64,000 bases of DNA, from NCBI GenBank assembly GCA_035452965.1, contig DAOTCE010000005.1, positions 1 to 64,000 on the forward strand, read 5' to 3'. A program made the position numbers and the translations under genes. This DNA is from Candidatus Paceibacterota bacterium (GTDB lineage: Bacteria; Verrucomicrobiota; Verrucomicrobiia; Limisphaerales; UBA8199). Positions 9,064 to 18,108 of the stretch are shown one piece after another (position 1 is the stretch's first letter; each line of letters begins with the position of its first letter). The notes below the pieces were generated by a model. That model was given only the letters and a program-made list of their open reading frames with translations. It searched no databases and was not told where the DNA came from.

Positions 9064-9465
9064 TCAGAAATGACTCTTGATCTTGTCCAAAATCAGTTGC
9101 GAGGCGGATTCATCCCCAAACGTACCCACACGGATGCGGATTTCCGTGGCCCCGTCTGACATTTTCTTCAACTTGATCAGGATTCGCTTATCCGCGGATG
9201 TGCGCGCCGTCAATTCTGCCTGGAGTGCGTCTTTGGCTTTATTGGTGATGGGAAACTCCAGGTCTTTCATAGCTGACTGAGATGCTGTCCACGCCCGATC
9301 CAGCGACACCGCTTCAGTCCCTTTCATTTCGCCGTTTACGTAAGCGTAGGTACCCACTCCCGCGGCCGCTACCGCTCCGCCCACCACCACCGCCGCACAA
9401 CCGCCCCCAACAAGTGGCAGGGCTGCGGCGAGTGTCATTGTCAGCCATTTCACCTTCATGTTCAT
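9064..9465 (-). CDS. DUF3568-type lipoprotein
   Basis: Predicted envelope lipoprotein of 133 residues. The N-terminus has a lipobox-like end (LPLVGGGCAAVV), a glycine/alanine-rich hydrophobic stretch, then the domain with YAYVNGEMKGTEAVSLDRAWTAS and KRILIKLKKMSDGATEIRIRVG, as expected for DUF3568 proteins, whose molecular role is not established. It is transcribed divergently from the glycine-zipper protein across a 155-base gap, so a shared regulatory region is likely. The start could also be the ATG six bases downstream; both give the same signal peptide. Confidence 0.8.
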   Translation of the reverse strand: MNMKVKWLTMTLAAALPLVGGGCAAVVVGGAVAAAGVGTYAYVNGEMKGTEAVSLDRAWTASQSAMKDLEFPITNKAKDALQAELTARTSADKRILIKLKKMSDGATEIRIRVGTFGDESASQLILDKIKSHF

Positions 9466-9620
9466 GTATTAGACTATTAGCCCGGCATGCTGCTCCGTCA
9501 ATCTGTGGCCAAGACCCGCCACAGCCTAGCCTCGCACAAGGTAGCAGAAATCGAGCTTTAGTGGTAGCTTTCTGCCGAATATATATCTAAGCTTAGCGTC
9601 CAAGTAGTTGGTGTGACAAT

Positions 9621-10310
9621 ATGAGAAAGCTGCTTCTGATCATTTTGGCCAGCAGTGGTATGACGGGTGTGCATGCGCAGTTGTTTAGTTCTGAGGCTGT
9701 CGGCGGGGCGCTGATGGGCACCTTCATTGGTGGGATTGTGGGCGGTGACTGCCATCATGGCTTCTCAGGCAATGGCGCGGCCATCGGCGCAGGAATCGGA
9801 CTGGCGTCGGGGGCTATTTTGGGGGAGGTGCAGCGCCAGAGTTATTACAATTCCCAGCCTTACTATAGCTACCCTGCAGCATCCTGTGTGCAACCTGGAT
9901 ACGGCTACGCTTATGTCCCTGCGGACGCCTATGCGCCGGTCTATTACACTAGCGCGCCGCAACGGCCCAATTATGTGATCGGCGGCACCTTGGTAGGGGC
10001 GCTGGCGGGTGGTTTGATCGGCGTGGGTTATGACAAAGGGTGGGAGGGGGCTGGTATTGGAGCCGCCTCGGGACTTGTGTTGGGCGGCTTGGCAGAGTAC
10101 GCGGCGCAGAAGCACGAGCAGAAATTGGCGTCGTACCCGCCTCCGCAACCCACTGTTTTGGGTAACACTTCCGCGCCGTCAGGCTATCAACTTGCGCCGC
10201 AGTCCCCTCCATTCGACCAGGCACCAATCCAGGTGGCGCCACAAACCTACGAGCCGCCGCGTTATCAGATTGCAGATGCGCCTCGAGTCCCTGACGCCCC
10301 GACGTTTTGA
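9621..10310 (+). CDS. Exported glycine-zipper protein
   Basis: Envelope protein with an N-terminal signal peptide (MRKLLLIILASSGMTGVHAQ) and two glycine-zipper segments, at about 27-70 (GGALMGTFIGGIVGG, GAAIGAGIGLASGAILG) and 115-155 (GGTLVGALAGGLIGVG, GAGIGAASGLVLGG). A Tyr/Pro-rich spacer lies between them and the tail is Pro/Gln-rich. Glycine zippers pack membrane-inserting helices and occur in outer-membrane lipoproteins such as the rickettsial 17-kDa antigen; no lipobox Cys is seen here. The internal duplication is clear. It lies just upstream of the LpoB-like operon and probably belongs to the same envelope island. Confidence 0.75.
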   Translation: MRKLLLIILASSGMTGVHAQLFSSEAVGGALMGTFIGGIVGGDCHHGFSGNGAAIGAGIGLASGAILGEVQRQSYYNSQPYYSYPAASCVQPGYGYAYVPADAYAPVYYTSAPQRPNYVIGGTLVGALAGGLIGVGYDKGWEGAGIGAASGLVLGGLAEYAAQKHEQKLASYPPPQPTVLGNTSAPSGYQLAPQSPPFDQAPIQVAPQTYEPPRYQIADAPRVPDAPTF

Positions 10311-10336
10311 AGCCATAAATCCAAACCTACTACACC

Positions 10337-10972
10337 ATGAGAACATTATTGACCAAACTTGCTCTTCCTATTTTTGCCATAACGATCACCGCGCTTGTCG
10401 CGGGTTGTGCCACTAAGGGCGTGAAGAATCCATCAGGCGTGCCTGTGACTCACATGACCGCTGACGAGCAGGGATTCGTAGCAGGGACAGGCATGGAGTC
10501 GCAGGATTTGGTGATGGTGGCCGACAAGATGGCACGGAGCATCCTGGGAATTCCGCAGATTGCCAGTGCGGCGGCGCCGCCAACCATCGTTTTGGAGCCA
10601 GTAGACAACCAGACCCGGTTTCCCATCAACAAAGAGATATTCTTGACGCGAATTCGTGCGCAGTTGAATTCCAAGGCGCGCGGCAAGGTGATGTTCCTGG
10701 CTCGAAACCAGATGGAAGCACTGGAGAAGGAACGGAACCGCAAGCGCGAGGGGCAGGTGACGGCGAGTGCGGATCCGACGGTCCAGGAATTCAAAGGCGC
10801 TGACTACTTTCTGACCGGCACCCTGCAAGGCCTGTCCACGCGCACGAAGGCTGGCACCAGCGATTACATTTTGTATGATTTCCATCTCATTGATGCGCGG
10901 ACGAGCGTCATTGTTTGGGAAGACTCGGCGGAGATGAAGAAACAGGGCTTGGAAGACGCGGCGTATCGCTGA
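10337..10972 (+). CDS. lpoB: LpoB-like penicillin-binding protein activator lipoprotein
   Basis: Lipoprotein (lipobox ITALVAGCAT) of the LpoB/PF13036 type. In gammaproteobacteria LpoB reaches from the outer membrane to switch on PBP1B. Conserved features are PPTIVLEPVDNQTRFPINKEIF, the GKVMFLARNQ strand, the FKGADYFLTGTLQGLSTR segment and DYILYDFHLIDARTSVIVWED. Length (211) fits the family. It begins 26 bases after the glycine-zipper gene and is followed after 21 bases by the COG3014-like lipoprotein, forming an LpoB-COG3014-YcfL order. The family is secure; whether the partner here is a PBP1B-type enzyme is inference. Confidence 0.85.
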   Translation: MRTLLTKLALPIFAITITALVAGCATKGVKNPSGVPVTHMTADEQGFVAGTGMESQDLVMVADKMARSILGIPQIASAAAPPTIVLEPVDNQTRFPINKEIFLTRIRAQLNSKARGKVMFLARNQMEALEKERNRKREGQVTASADPTVQEFKGADYFLTGTLQGLSTRTKAGTSDYILYDFHLIDARTSVIVWEDSAEMKKQGLEDAAYR

Positions 10973-10993
10973 CGCGCGTTGCCGGTCGAGGTG

Positions 10994-12175
10994 ATGAAAT
11001 CACTCTGGCAGCCGACGCTGCTGGCCGTCGTCCTGAGTTTGGCCGGCTGCGCTACGACAAAGAAGCCGGTAGTGGCGCTGACGGGTGACATTATGGTGGA
11101 CGGTCCGAACGCCATCGCCAACGGGCCGGCGCGCGACCGGGTGTTATGGCAGTACCGGTTGGCGGCGGCGGCAATGCGGCAGGGCAAGTTCGATCTGGCC
11201 AAACAGAGCTTGGATGACGCCCTGCTTACGCTGGGTGGAATCTTCGGCAAGGACCCGGATGCGAAAAAGGCCCGGAGCTATTTCCACGCCGAAGCAAAGA
11301 AAACGTTCATCGGCGAGCCTTACGAGCGGTCTATGGCATACATTTATCGCGGGATACTTTACTGGATGGACGGGGAACGAGACAACGCCCGGGCCTGCTT
11401 CCGCAGCGCCGAATTCGAGGACGGTGATGCTGTGCAGAACCAATATGCCGGCGATTGGGTGCTGCCCGAATACCTGGACGGCCTGGCGACCACCAAGCTG
11501 AGCGGCGACGGTTCGGACGCCTTCAAACGCGCCCAGGCCAATGCCAAAGGGGTGAAGCTACCGCCCTACATGCCTAACGCCAATGCACTGTTCTTCGTCG
11601 AGTTTGGCCCCGGTCCCACAAAGCATGCGACAGGGCAGTACAAGGAGGAACTGCGTTTTAACACCGCGGCTTCCCCGGTGACTTCGGCCGAGCTTAAGGT
11701 GGATTCCCTCAGAATCCCTGTCGCGCCGACGGACGATACGGGTTTTCAGGCCACCACCCGCGGCGGACGCGTAATGGACCATGTTTTGGGCAATAAGGCC
11801 GTCTTTAAGTCCACAACCGGAGCTGTCGGCGATGTGGCGCTGATCGGCGGGTTAACGACTGCGGCGGCGAGCCACGACCGCACGGCTCAACAGGTGGGTT
11901 TGGGCATTGCGCTTGCCGGGCTGCTAAGCAAGGTGGTTTCGGCAGCGACGGTGCCGGCGGCTGACACCCGCGCCTGGGACAATCTTCCGCGTTACCTAAG
12001 CCTTGCCAGCGTACCCCTGTCGGTGGGGCAGCACACCGCTACTATCCAATTTCTTAATTCCGCAGGCCAGGTTCAAACAAACCTGACCAAGACCATTACC
12101 CTTAACATCACGACGACCGACCGTGACAAGGTCGTGTTCGTCAGCGACACGTCGGTTACACCGCAAACGTTATGA
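10994..12175 (+). CDS. COG3014-like lipoprotein
   Basis: Predicted lipoprotein of 393 residues. Starting at the ATG at 10994 gives the signal MKSLWQPTLLAVVLSLAGCATT; a TTG at 10979 would only add five residues. The N-terminal half is alpha-helical and TPR-like (DRVLWQYRLAAAAMRQGKFDLAKQSLDDAL, RGILYWMDGERDNARACFRSAEF). The C-terminal half has a glycine/alanine-rich hydrophobic segment around 280-320. Proteins of this type are found beside LpoB and YcfL homologues in other Gram-negatives, but their role is unknown. Its stop overlaps the next start (ATGA at 12172), indicating translational coupling. Confidence 0.75.
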   Translation: MKSLWQPTLLAVVLSLAGCATTKKPVVALTGDIMVDGPNAIANGPARDRVLWQYRLAAAAMRQGKFDLAKQSLDDALLTLGGIFGKDPDAKKARSYFHAEAKKTFIGEPYERSMAYIYRGILYWMDGERDNARACFRSAEFEDGDAVQNQYAGDWVLPEYLDGLATTKLSGDGSDAFKRAQANAKGVKLPPYMPNANALFFVEFGPGPTKHATGQYKEELRFNTAASPVTSAELKVDSLRIPVAPTDDTGFQATTRGGRVMDHVLGNKAVFKSTTGAVGDVALIGGLTTAAASHDRTAQQVGLGIALAGLLSKVVSAATVPAADTRAWDNLPRYLSLASVPLSVGQHTATIQFLNSAGQVQTNLTKTITLNITTTDRDKVVFVSDTSVTPQTL

Positions 12176-12597
12176 ACAAGACACTCCTATCACTCCTCAT
12201 CGCAGGCGGGACCTTCCTGCTAGTGACCGGTTGCAGCAGCACCCATGATAAAGGACCTTACCTCACGCAGACGCCAAAGACCCCGGCCTATGAAGGCAAG
12301 GAGCCGTTGGTGCTGTTGGATCCCGGCGTCCAGTATTCGGTGACATGCAGCGGCATCCAGGAACAGATCCTGTCGGATGGCCGGCTGGAGCTGGTCGCGC
12401 ATCTTCGCAACCGCGAGAATCGCCGCATCGAGGTGCAGGCCAACTGCGTTTTCAAGGACCAGAACGGCTTCTCGACCGGCGACGAGACTCCCTTCGTAAC
12501 GGTGATCCTGACGGAGAACGCCACCGAAGATGTACGGTTCACTTCCATCAACAACCTCGCGAGGAAGTACACCATCCGCGTGCGGCAGGCGCGTTAA
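12172..12597 (+). CDS. YcfL-like DUF1425 lipoprotein
   Basis: Small lipoprotein of 141 residues (lipobox LLVTGCSS) with the DUF1425 beta-sandwich pattern: DPGVQYSVTCSGIQEQILSDGRLELVAHLRNRENRRIEVQANCVFKDQNGF. In enteric bacteria the homologous ycfL lies next to lpoB, and the same neighbourhood is kept here, with a 4-base start/stop overlap with the preceding gene. It is probably an accessory of the same envelope complex; biochemical function is unknown. It is the last gene of the operon and is followed by convergent epimerase genes. Confidence 0.8.
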   Translation: MNKTLLSLLIAGGTFLLVTGCSSTHDKGPYLTQTPKTPAYEGKEPLVLLDPGVQYSVTCSGIQEQILSDGRLELVAHLRNRENRRIEVQANCVFKDQNGFSTGDETPFVTVILTENATEDVRFTSINNLARKYTIRVRQAR

Positions 12598-12699
12598 GTG
12601 ACCGTGCCATACCGGCTGCCGGCAAGCCGGGTAAGTTCGCCAAGTGCATCTTGGGGCCACTTTGGGCGTTCCCTGTGTCTGCTCCTTTGGAGTAACCAG

Positions 12700-13764
12700 T
12701 CAATCGGCGGTCGAGTCTAGCCACGTCGGGTGCTTCCTGGCGTGTTCAGCGATCTCGGTCCAGATAGATTCCAGTGGTGTCTGAGGCTTCCAGCCCCAGT
12801 ATTGGGCCGCACGGTTTGAATCCAGAACCAGCCAGGGGACGTCAAACGGTCGGTTGTTGGGATCGGCGGCAATCGAGTGGGCTCCGAACCGTTGTGCGCA
12901 CCACTCGCTCAACTGCCGTAGCGAAGCGCTCTGGCCTAAGCCGCCGCTCACATTGATCACTCGTGGCGCGTCTGAATGCGGTTTCTTGAGCTGCTGCGCT
13001 ATCAACGGCAGCAGGTCGCGCGCATGCAGGCAATCGCGCACCTGACATCCCGTACCTTCAAAACCGACGTACTTCAGCGTCCGTTTCTGGCAGTAGGAGT
13101 GGATCCAATAGGAGAAAATGCCTTGATCTATCTTGCCAAACTGGCCACTGCCGGCCAATACCCCGCAACGCAGGATGAAAACGGGCAGGTTGAAGGTTTC
13201 GGCATACTCACATGCCAGGACTTCCGAGGCGCGCTTGGAACTGCCATAGAGCGATAATGGCGGCTCGGTCGAGAAGTCCTCCGCGATGCCTTGCGTACTG
13301 AACCCCGATAACTGGGCGTCGGCGCGAGGCACAAACCGGTCTTCTTGAGGCTCCACCGGGATCGCCGCCAGCGCGCGTATCGAATAGACGCGGCTGGTGC
13401 TGAGGATAGTGAATCCGCAGTGCCAGGTCTTCATCAACTCCAGCATGTTGATCGTGCCGACAAGATTGTGTTCGATCAGTTGGCGGCTGCTGGTCTTGCC
13501 GTCCACCCCCGCAAGCACGCTCGGATTGGCGGCGGCTTCGACGATCCAGTCGCACGGGGGCAAAGTCTCAAGGTCGCTGGGGTTGCGGACATCGCCATGA
13601 TAGAGTCTTACGCCAAGGTCACGCAGGTTCAGGCGATTGGTTTCACTGCCGGCCCGAACGAAGTTGTCGAGGCCGACAATATCCCAATCCGGCCATCCGG
13701 CACGCAGTCCGCGCGCAAGGGTGCCTCCAACGAACCCGCAAATGCCTGTAATCAGAAGGCGCAT
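12700..13764 (-). CDS. NAD-dependent sugar epimerase, CDP-paratose 2-epimerase-like
   Basis: Extended SDR enzyme acting on a nucleotide sugar. The start at 13764 puts the Rossmann motif GICGFVGG at residues 7-14; a longer frame to 13986 lacks homology. Features: GLDNFVRAGSETNRLNLRDLGV, resembling the CDP-paratose/CDP-tyvelose epimerase signature, STSRVYS, and YGSSKRASE, which is the YxxxK catalytic pair. Length is 354. It is second in a two-gene operon with a paralogous SDR, only two bases separating stop and start. The exact sugar is not determinable from sequence. Confidence 0.8.
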   Translation of the reverse strand: MRLLITGICGFVGGTLARGLRAGWPDWDIVGLDNFVRAGSETNRLNLRDLGVRLYHGDVRNPSDLETLPPCDWIVEAAANPSVLAGVDGKTSSRQLIEHNLVGTINMLELMKTWHCGFTILSTSRVYSIRALAAIPVEPQEDRFVPRADAQLSGFSTQGIAEDFSTEPPLSLYGSSKRASEVLACEYAETFNLPVFILRCGVLAGSGQFGKIDQGIFSYWIHSYCQKRTLKYVGFEGTGCQVRDCLHARDLLPLIAQQLKKPHSDAPRVINVSGGLGQSASLRQLSEWCAQRFGAHSIAADPNNRPFDVPWLVLDSNRAAQYWGWKPQTPLESIWTEIAEHARKHPTWLDSTAD

Positions 13765-13766
13765 AC

Positions 13767-14828
<1,062 letters not shown>

Positions 14829-15118
14829 TTCATGGTGATCCGCTAATGCCGCATTAACCACCGGGCCAATCACAAATCGTCGGCACGGCAGCCTATAAGT
14901 CCTCGCCGCGTTTGGGCGCAGGCAGCCCCGCCAGATTGAACAGGAAAAGACCCGTGTTCGCAAACAGCAAATACTTCCAGGCGCCTTTGCGCGTGCCGTT
15001 GCAGCACATGCGCATGCCTAGCGCGTGCGTGCCTGGTTCTGTTCAGGCGCTCTTGACGAGGGAATCTGGACGTTCAGAGTTTGACTTTGCAAGGGGGTTT
15101 ACCTAACTTGCGTGCCCA

Positions 15119-16336
15119 ATGAATGACTCAGGGACTGCCGCCCCTGCCCAGCCCGAAATCAAACGAGGGGACATCGCCATCCTGCTCTCCACGCGCGGCC
15201 GGCCGGACATGCTGCTGGAGGTCTTCGAGTCTTTGAGGACGACAACAGTCCGCAAAGACAAGGTGGCCCTTTGGTTGTACGTGGATGACGACGATCGGGT
15301 CACACGGGCAGCCATTGACGGCGGAAAATTCCCTGAGCTTGGTTTCCCGGTCCATTGGCATATCGGTCCACGCACGCCGGATTGGGGCCAAACCTATCAG
15401 GTCTTGTGGACAGCGCTCGGGCGCACGGCCGAGGTTTACATGATCGCGAACGACGATGTGCGGTTTGAGACGAAAGGGTGGGACGACGTCCTCCGGGCCG
15501 AAATTGCCAAGTTCCCGGACGGCATCCTTCTGGCCTGTCCGTATGATCCCGTCGCGCCCGCTATTGCCACTTTCCCGATCATTGGGTGGGGGTGGCTCAA
15601 CACGATGGGTCGCGTCTATGCCGGGTATTTCCACTATTGGTATGACGACAAGTGGGTGGATCAGATTGGCCGCATGGTGGGCCGCTATATCAACATCCCC
15701 ATGTTGCTTTCCCCGATCCGCGGCAAAGGCCGCACTCAACGCATGCGCTGCCTGCCGTTTTGGACAAGATTCTTCCAGCTGACCCTGCCCGAGCGAAAGG
15801 AAACCGCTGTCAAACTGATTACCGCCATGCACCCAAAAGATGAAAAAGCCCGCGCCGCCGCGCTGGCAAAAATGGAAGAAGTAGCCGCCGGCTTCAAGAA
15901 AGAGGAAGAGAGCTTCTCCGACGTTTATTCCACCTTCCAGGAGGAGCGCCATACGGCAATGTCCCCCGAGGAACGGGACCGCTTCAGCCCGCTGTACTTC
16001 AAGCAGGAGGCACACGCGGTCAGCCGCCTGCTTGGCATTGCCCAGGAGCTTTTTGACAAGCAGCAATATGCCGAGGCGTTGAAGTACCTGGAGGCTACTC
16101 AACTGGCGGACATTCGGGCGCGAACGGCGGAGGAGATGATGGTCAAGTGCCTCCGGGCGCTTGGCCGTGAGAAGGAGGCCGACCGCGTGGCGAGGGACGC
16201 CATCCTGGCCTGGCCGCGGATGAGCGCGTTGCGGCGATTGTTCCGGTTCCTTGGCATGGTGGCCAACGAGGCCAAGGGGTTGTTGGTTGGGCTCACTTCC
16301 AAAGGAAAGCGGGATCCGAACAAGAAGCTGGGTTGA
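15119..16336 (+). CDS. GT-A glycosyltransferase-like protein
   Basis: Cytoplasmic glycosyltransferase-like protein of 405 residues. The N-terminal half has a GT2-type fold: IAILLSTRGRPDMLLEVFESL, an acidic YVDDDDRV loop and a second IANDDVRFETKGWDD motif suited to nucleotide-sugar and metal binding. There is a hydrophobic but not clearly membrane-spanning middle (IIGWGWLNTMGRVYAGYFHYWYDDKWV). The C-terminal about 120 residues are helical and repeat-like (LDKQQYAEALKYLEATQLADIRARTAEEMMVKCL). It diverges from the two epimerases and is followed by a methyltransferase-like gene, suggesting a small glycan-assembly locus. Donor and acceptor are unknown. Confidence 0.75.
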   Translation: MNDSGTAAPAQPEIKRGDIAILLSTRGRPDMLLEVFESLRTTTVRKDKVALWLYVDDDDRVTRAAIDGGKFPELGFPVHWHIGPRTPDWGQTYQVLWTALGRTAEVYMIANDDVRFETKGWDDVLRAEIAKFPDGILLACPYDPVAPAIATFPIIGWGWLNTMGRVYAGYFHYWYDDKWVDQIGRMVGRYINIPMLLSPIRGKGRTQRMRCLPFWTRFFQLTLPERKETAVKLITAMHPKDEKARAAALAKMEEVAAGFKKEEESFSDVYSTFQEERHTAMSPEERDRFSPLYFKQEAHAVSRLLGIAQELFDKQQYAEALKYLEATQLADIRARTAEEMMVKCLRALGREKEADRVARDAILAWPRMSALRRLFRFLGMVANEAKGLLVGLTSKGKRDPNKKLG

Positions 16337-16365
16337 GTTGGGCCAGGCGATGGTCAGGAATTGCT

Positions 16366-17142
16366 ATGCTGGAGACGTTTAAGAAAACTGCCGCAGGTAA
16401 TGCGCTGCTCAACTGGCTGATCAACTACAAGATCAAGAAGCGCGAAGCCCGCCGCTTGACCAGCTTTGAAGTCACCGAGTTGCGCCAGAGATTCAGTCAG
16501 GACGCAAAGGGCTTCGACCGCTATATGCACGACAATTGCGGTTGCCGGGTCATCATTGATCCCAACTTCGTCCGGGTGGTCAAGAAGCTGAAAGCCGACT
16601 TCGGCCTGCGCAACTTTGTGGAGACTGGCACCTACGACGGTGAAACCTCCCTCGCCATGAGCCTTTTGTTCGAGAGGGTGTTCACCTGCGACGTGATAGA
16701 CTGGAAGCGCCGCCCAGAACTCTATTTCGCGGAAAACGTCGTTTACGAGACCAGGAACTCGCCGGAGTTCCTTCGTGCTCACCTTCCGGAAATTCGGGCT
16801 GATTCCCTCTTCTTTCTCGATGCCCACTGGGGGGCCTATTGGCCGCTGAGGGATGAAATGTCCCTCATTTTCAAAGAGTGTGAAAAGCCGGTCATCGTGA
16901 TTGACGACTTCGACGCCGGCAACGGGTTATGCTTCGATCAGTATGAAGACCGGAAGCTGGACCTGAACTACATCGCCGGCAGCGTTCCGGCCGACTACAA
17001 ATTCTGCCTGAATCCATGGAGCTATCGCAACCGCGGGATTATTTTCATCTTCCCGGGAACCGCCAGCTACGGTTGCCGGTTTGCGGAGCGCGACCACTAC
17101 TCGGAGGAGAAGCACGGGCTTTGGGGCAAGCGGGCCAAATAG
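16366..17142 (+). CDS. Methyltransferase-like protein of a glycan locus
   Basis: Protein of 258 residues from the ATG at 16366; an upstream GTG at 16333 would overlap the preceding gene. The segment RNFVETGTYDGETSLAMSLLFERVFTCDV looks like motif I and the acidic end of strand 2 of a class I SAM-dependent methyltransferase. DSLFFLDAHWGAYWPLRDE and KPVIVIDDFDAG fit later strands. It follows the glycosyltransferase by 29 bases and is probably co-transcribed. A sugar O-methyltransferase or related role is plausible; catalytic activity is not proven by the visible residues. Confidence 0.6.
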   Translation: MLETFKKTAAGNALLNWLINYKIKKREARRLTSFEVTELRQRFSQDAKGFDRYMHDNCGCRVIIDPNFVRVVKKLKADFGLRNFVETGTYDGETSLAMSLLFERVFTCDVIDWKRRPELYFAENVVYETRNSPEFLRAHLPEIRADSLFFLDAHWGAYWPLRDEMSLIFKECEKPVIVIDDFDAGNGLCFDQYEDRKLDLNYIAGSVPADYKFCLNPWSYRNRGIIFIFPGTASYGCRFAERDHYSEEKHGLWGKRAK

Positions 17143-17203
17143 TCAACGATCAGGCAGGGCGGGGGAGCCGCGCGGCGGCGCGCGCAAAGCGACCTTGCCA
17201 TGA

Positions 17204-17965
17204 CTACAAGCCCGTCGGATGATCCAGGAAGACCCAAGGCACCTTAAAGCGGCTCGAAAGATGCCTCGCCAGCGCCTTGACGCCAAATGTTTCCGTCGCG
17301 TAGTGCCCCCCGTACAGCACATTTAAGCCCAACTCCTCCGCCACAGAGTAAGTCCAATGAGGCCCTTCCCCCGTGACGAAAGTGTCCACGCCCTCTTCGG
17401 CAGCCTGCCTGAGCCCGTCGCCCGCTCCTCCGCTTACCACGCCAATGCGCCGGCACTGCTTCGGCCCGGCCGCAATCACCCGTGGCTGCATTCCCGTGGC
17501 GCGCTGCAGACGTTTGATCAGGTCCATCCGAGAGACGCTGGCTCGCGCCTGAAATCCAATGTGCTGGCCGTGACTCAGGTAGAAAGGACGCAGCCGCTTC
17601 AGTCCGAGTGCCGCACCAAGAAGGGCATTGTTGCCCAGGCGCGGGTGAGCATCCAATGGCAGGTGAGAGCTGTATACCGCAAGATCATGCTCGAGCAGGC
17701 AGCATAGCAGCTCGTAGCGGCCTCCCGTCCACGGATGCGCGGAAGTCCAGAATAACCCGTGATGCGCCAACAGCAAATCAGCTTTGGCCGCCGCCGCCAG
17801 CCGGACTGTTGCCAGGCTGGCGTCCACCGCTGCGGCGATTCGCGTGACCGTACCGCGATTCTCCACCTGCAGGCCGTTGGCGGCCCGCTCGTAATCCTGA
17901 ATCCCGGCGATGCGCAGCAACCGATCGCAGTAGCGGACAATGGCCGCCAGGGGAGCTTTTGACAT
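17204..17965 (-). CDS. Nif3-like dinuclear metal-centre protein
   Basis: Member of the Nif3/YbgI/DUF34 family, hexameric proteins with a two-metal site whose substrate is not settled. Metal-ligand motifs are visible: LLLAHHGLFW near residue 66, SSHLPLDAHPRLGNN near 100, and the C-terminal GGHYATETFGVKALA. Length (253) is the short form without the inserted PII-like domain. It converges on the methyltransferase-like gene and is divergent from speA, about 140 bases apart. The family call is secure. Confidence 0.9.
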   Translation of the reverse strand: MSKAPLAAIVRYCDRLLRIAGIQDYERAANGLQVENRGTVTRIAAAVDASLATVRLAAAAKADLLLAHHGLFWTSAHPWTGGRYELLCCLLEHDLAVYSSHLPLDAHPRLGNNALLGAALGLKRLRPFYLSHGQHIGFQARASVSRMDLIKRLQRATGMQPRVIAAGPKQCRRIGVVSGGAGDGLRQAAEEGVDTFVTGEGPHWTYSVAEELGLNVLYGGHYATETFGVKALARHLSSRFKVPWVFLDHPTGL

Positions 17966-18056
17966 GCGGCGATGAAACCAAAACTACACCCGTCTGCAAA
18001 GCGGGAAGTGAATCGCGAGACGTTTAGCGGCCATGAAAATATCTTCAACCCGCCTA

Positions 18057-18084
18057 TTGAATTCCCCCGGCGGCATTCTATAGT
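18057..18084 (+). promoter_or_regulatory. Candidate sigma-70 promoter of speA
   Basis: ttgaat (18057-18062) and tatagt (18079-18084) are separated by 16 bases, close to the -35/-10 consensus. The predicted start of transcription near 18091 lies about 18 bases before the speA ATG, giving a very short leader. This is pattern matching only. Confidence 0.45.
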
Positions 18085-18108
18085 GCGCATCGTTCTGAAA
18101 CAACGGAA

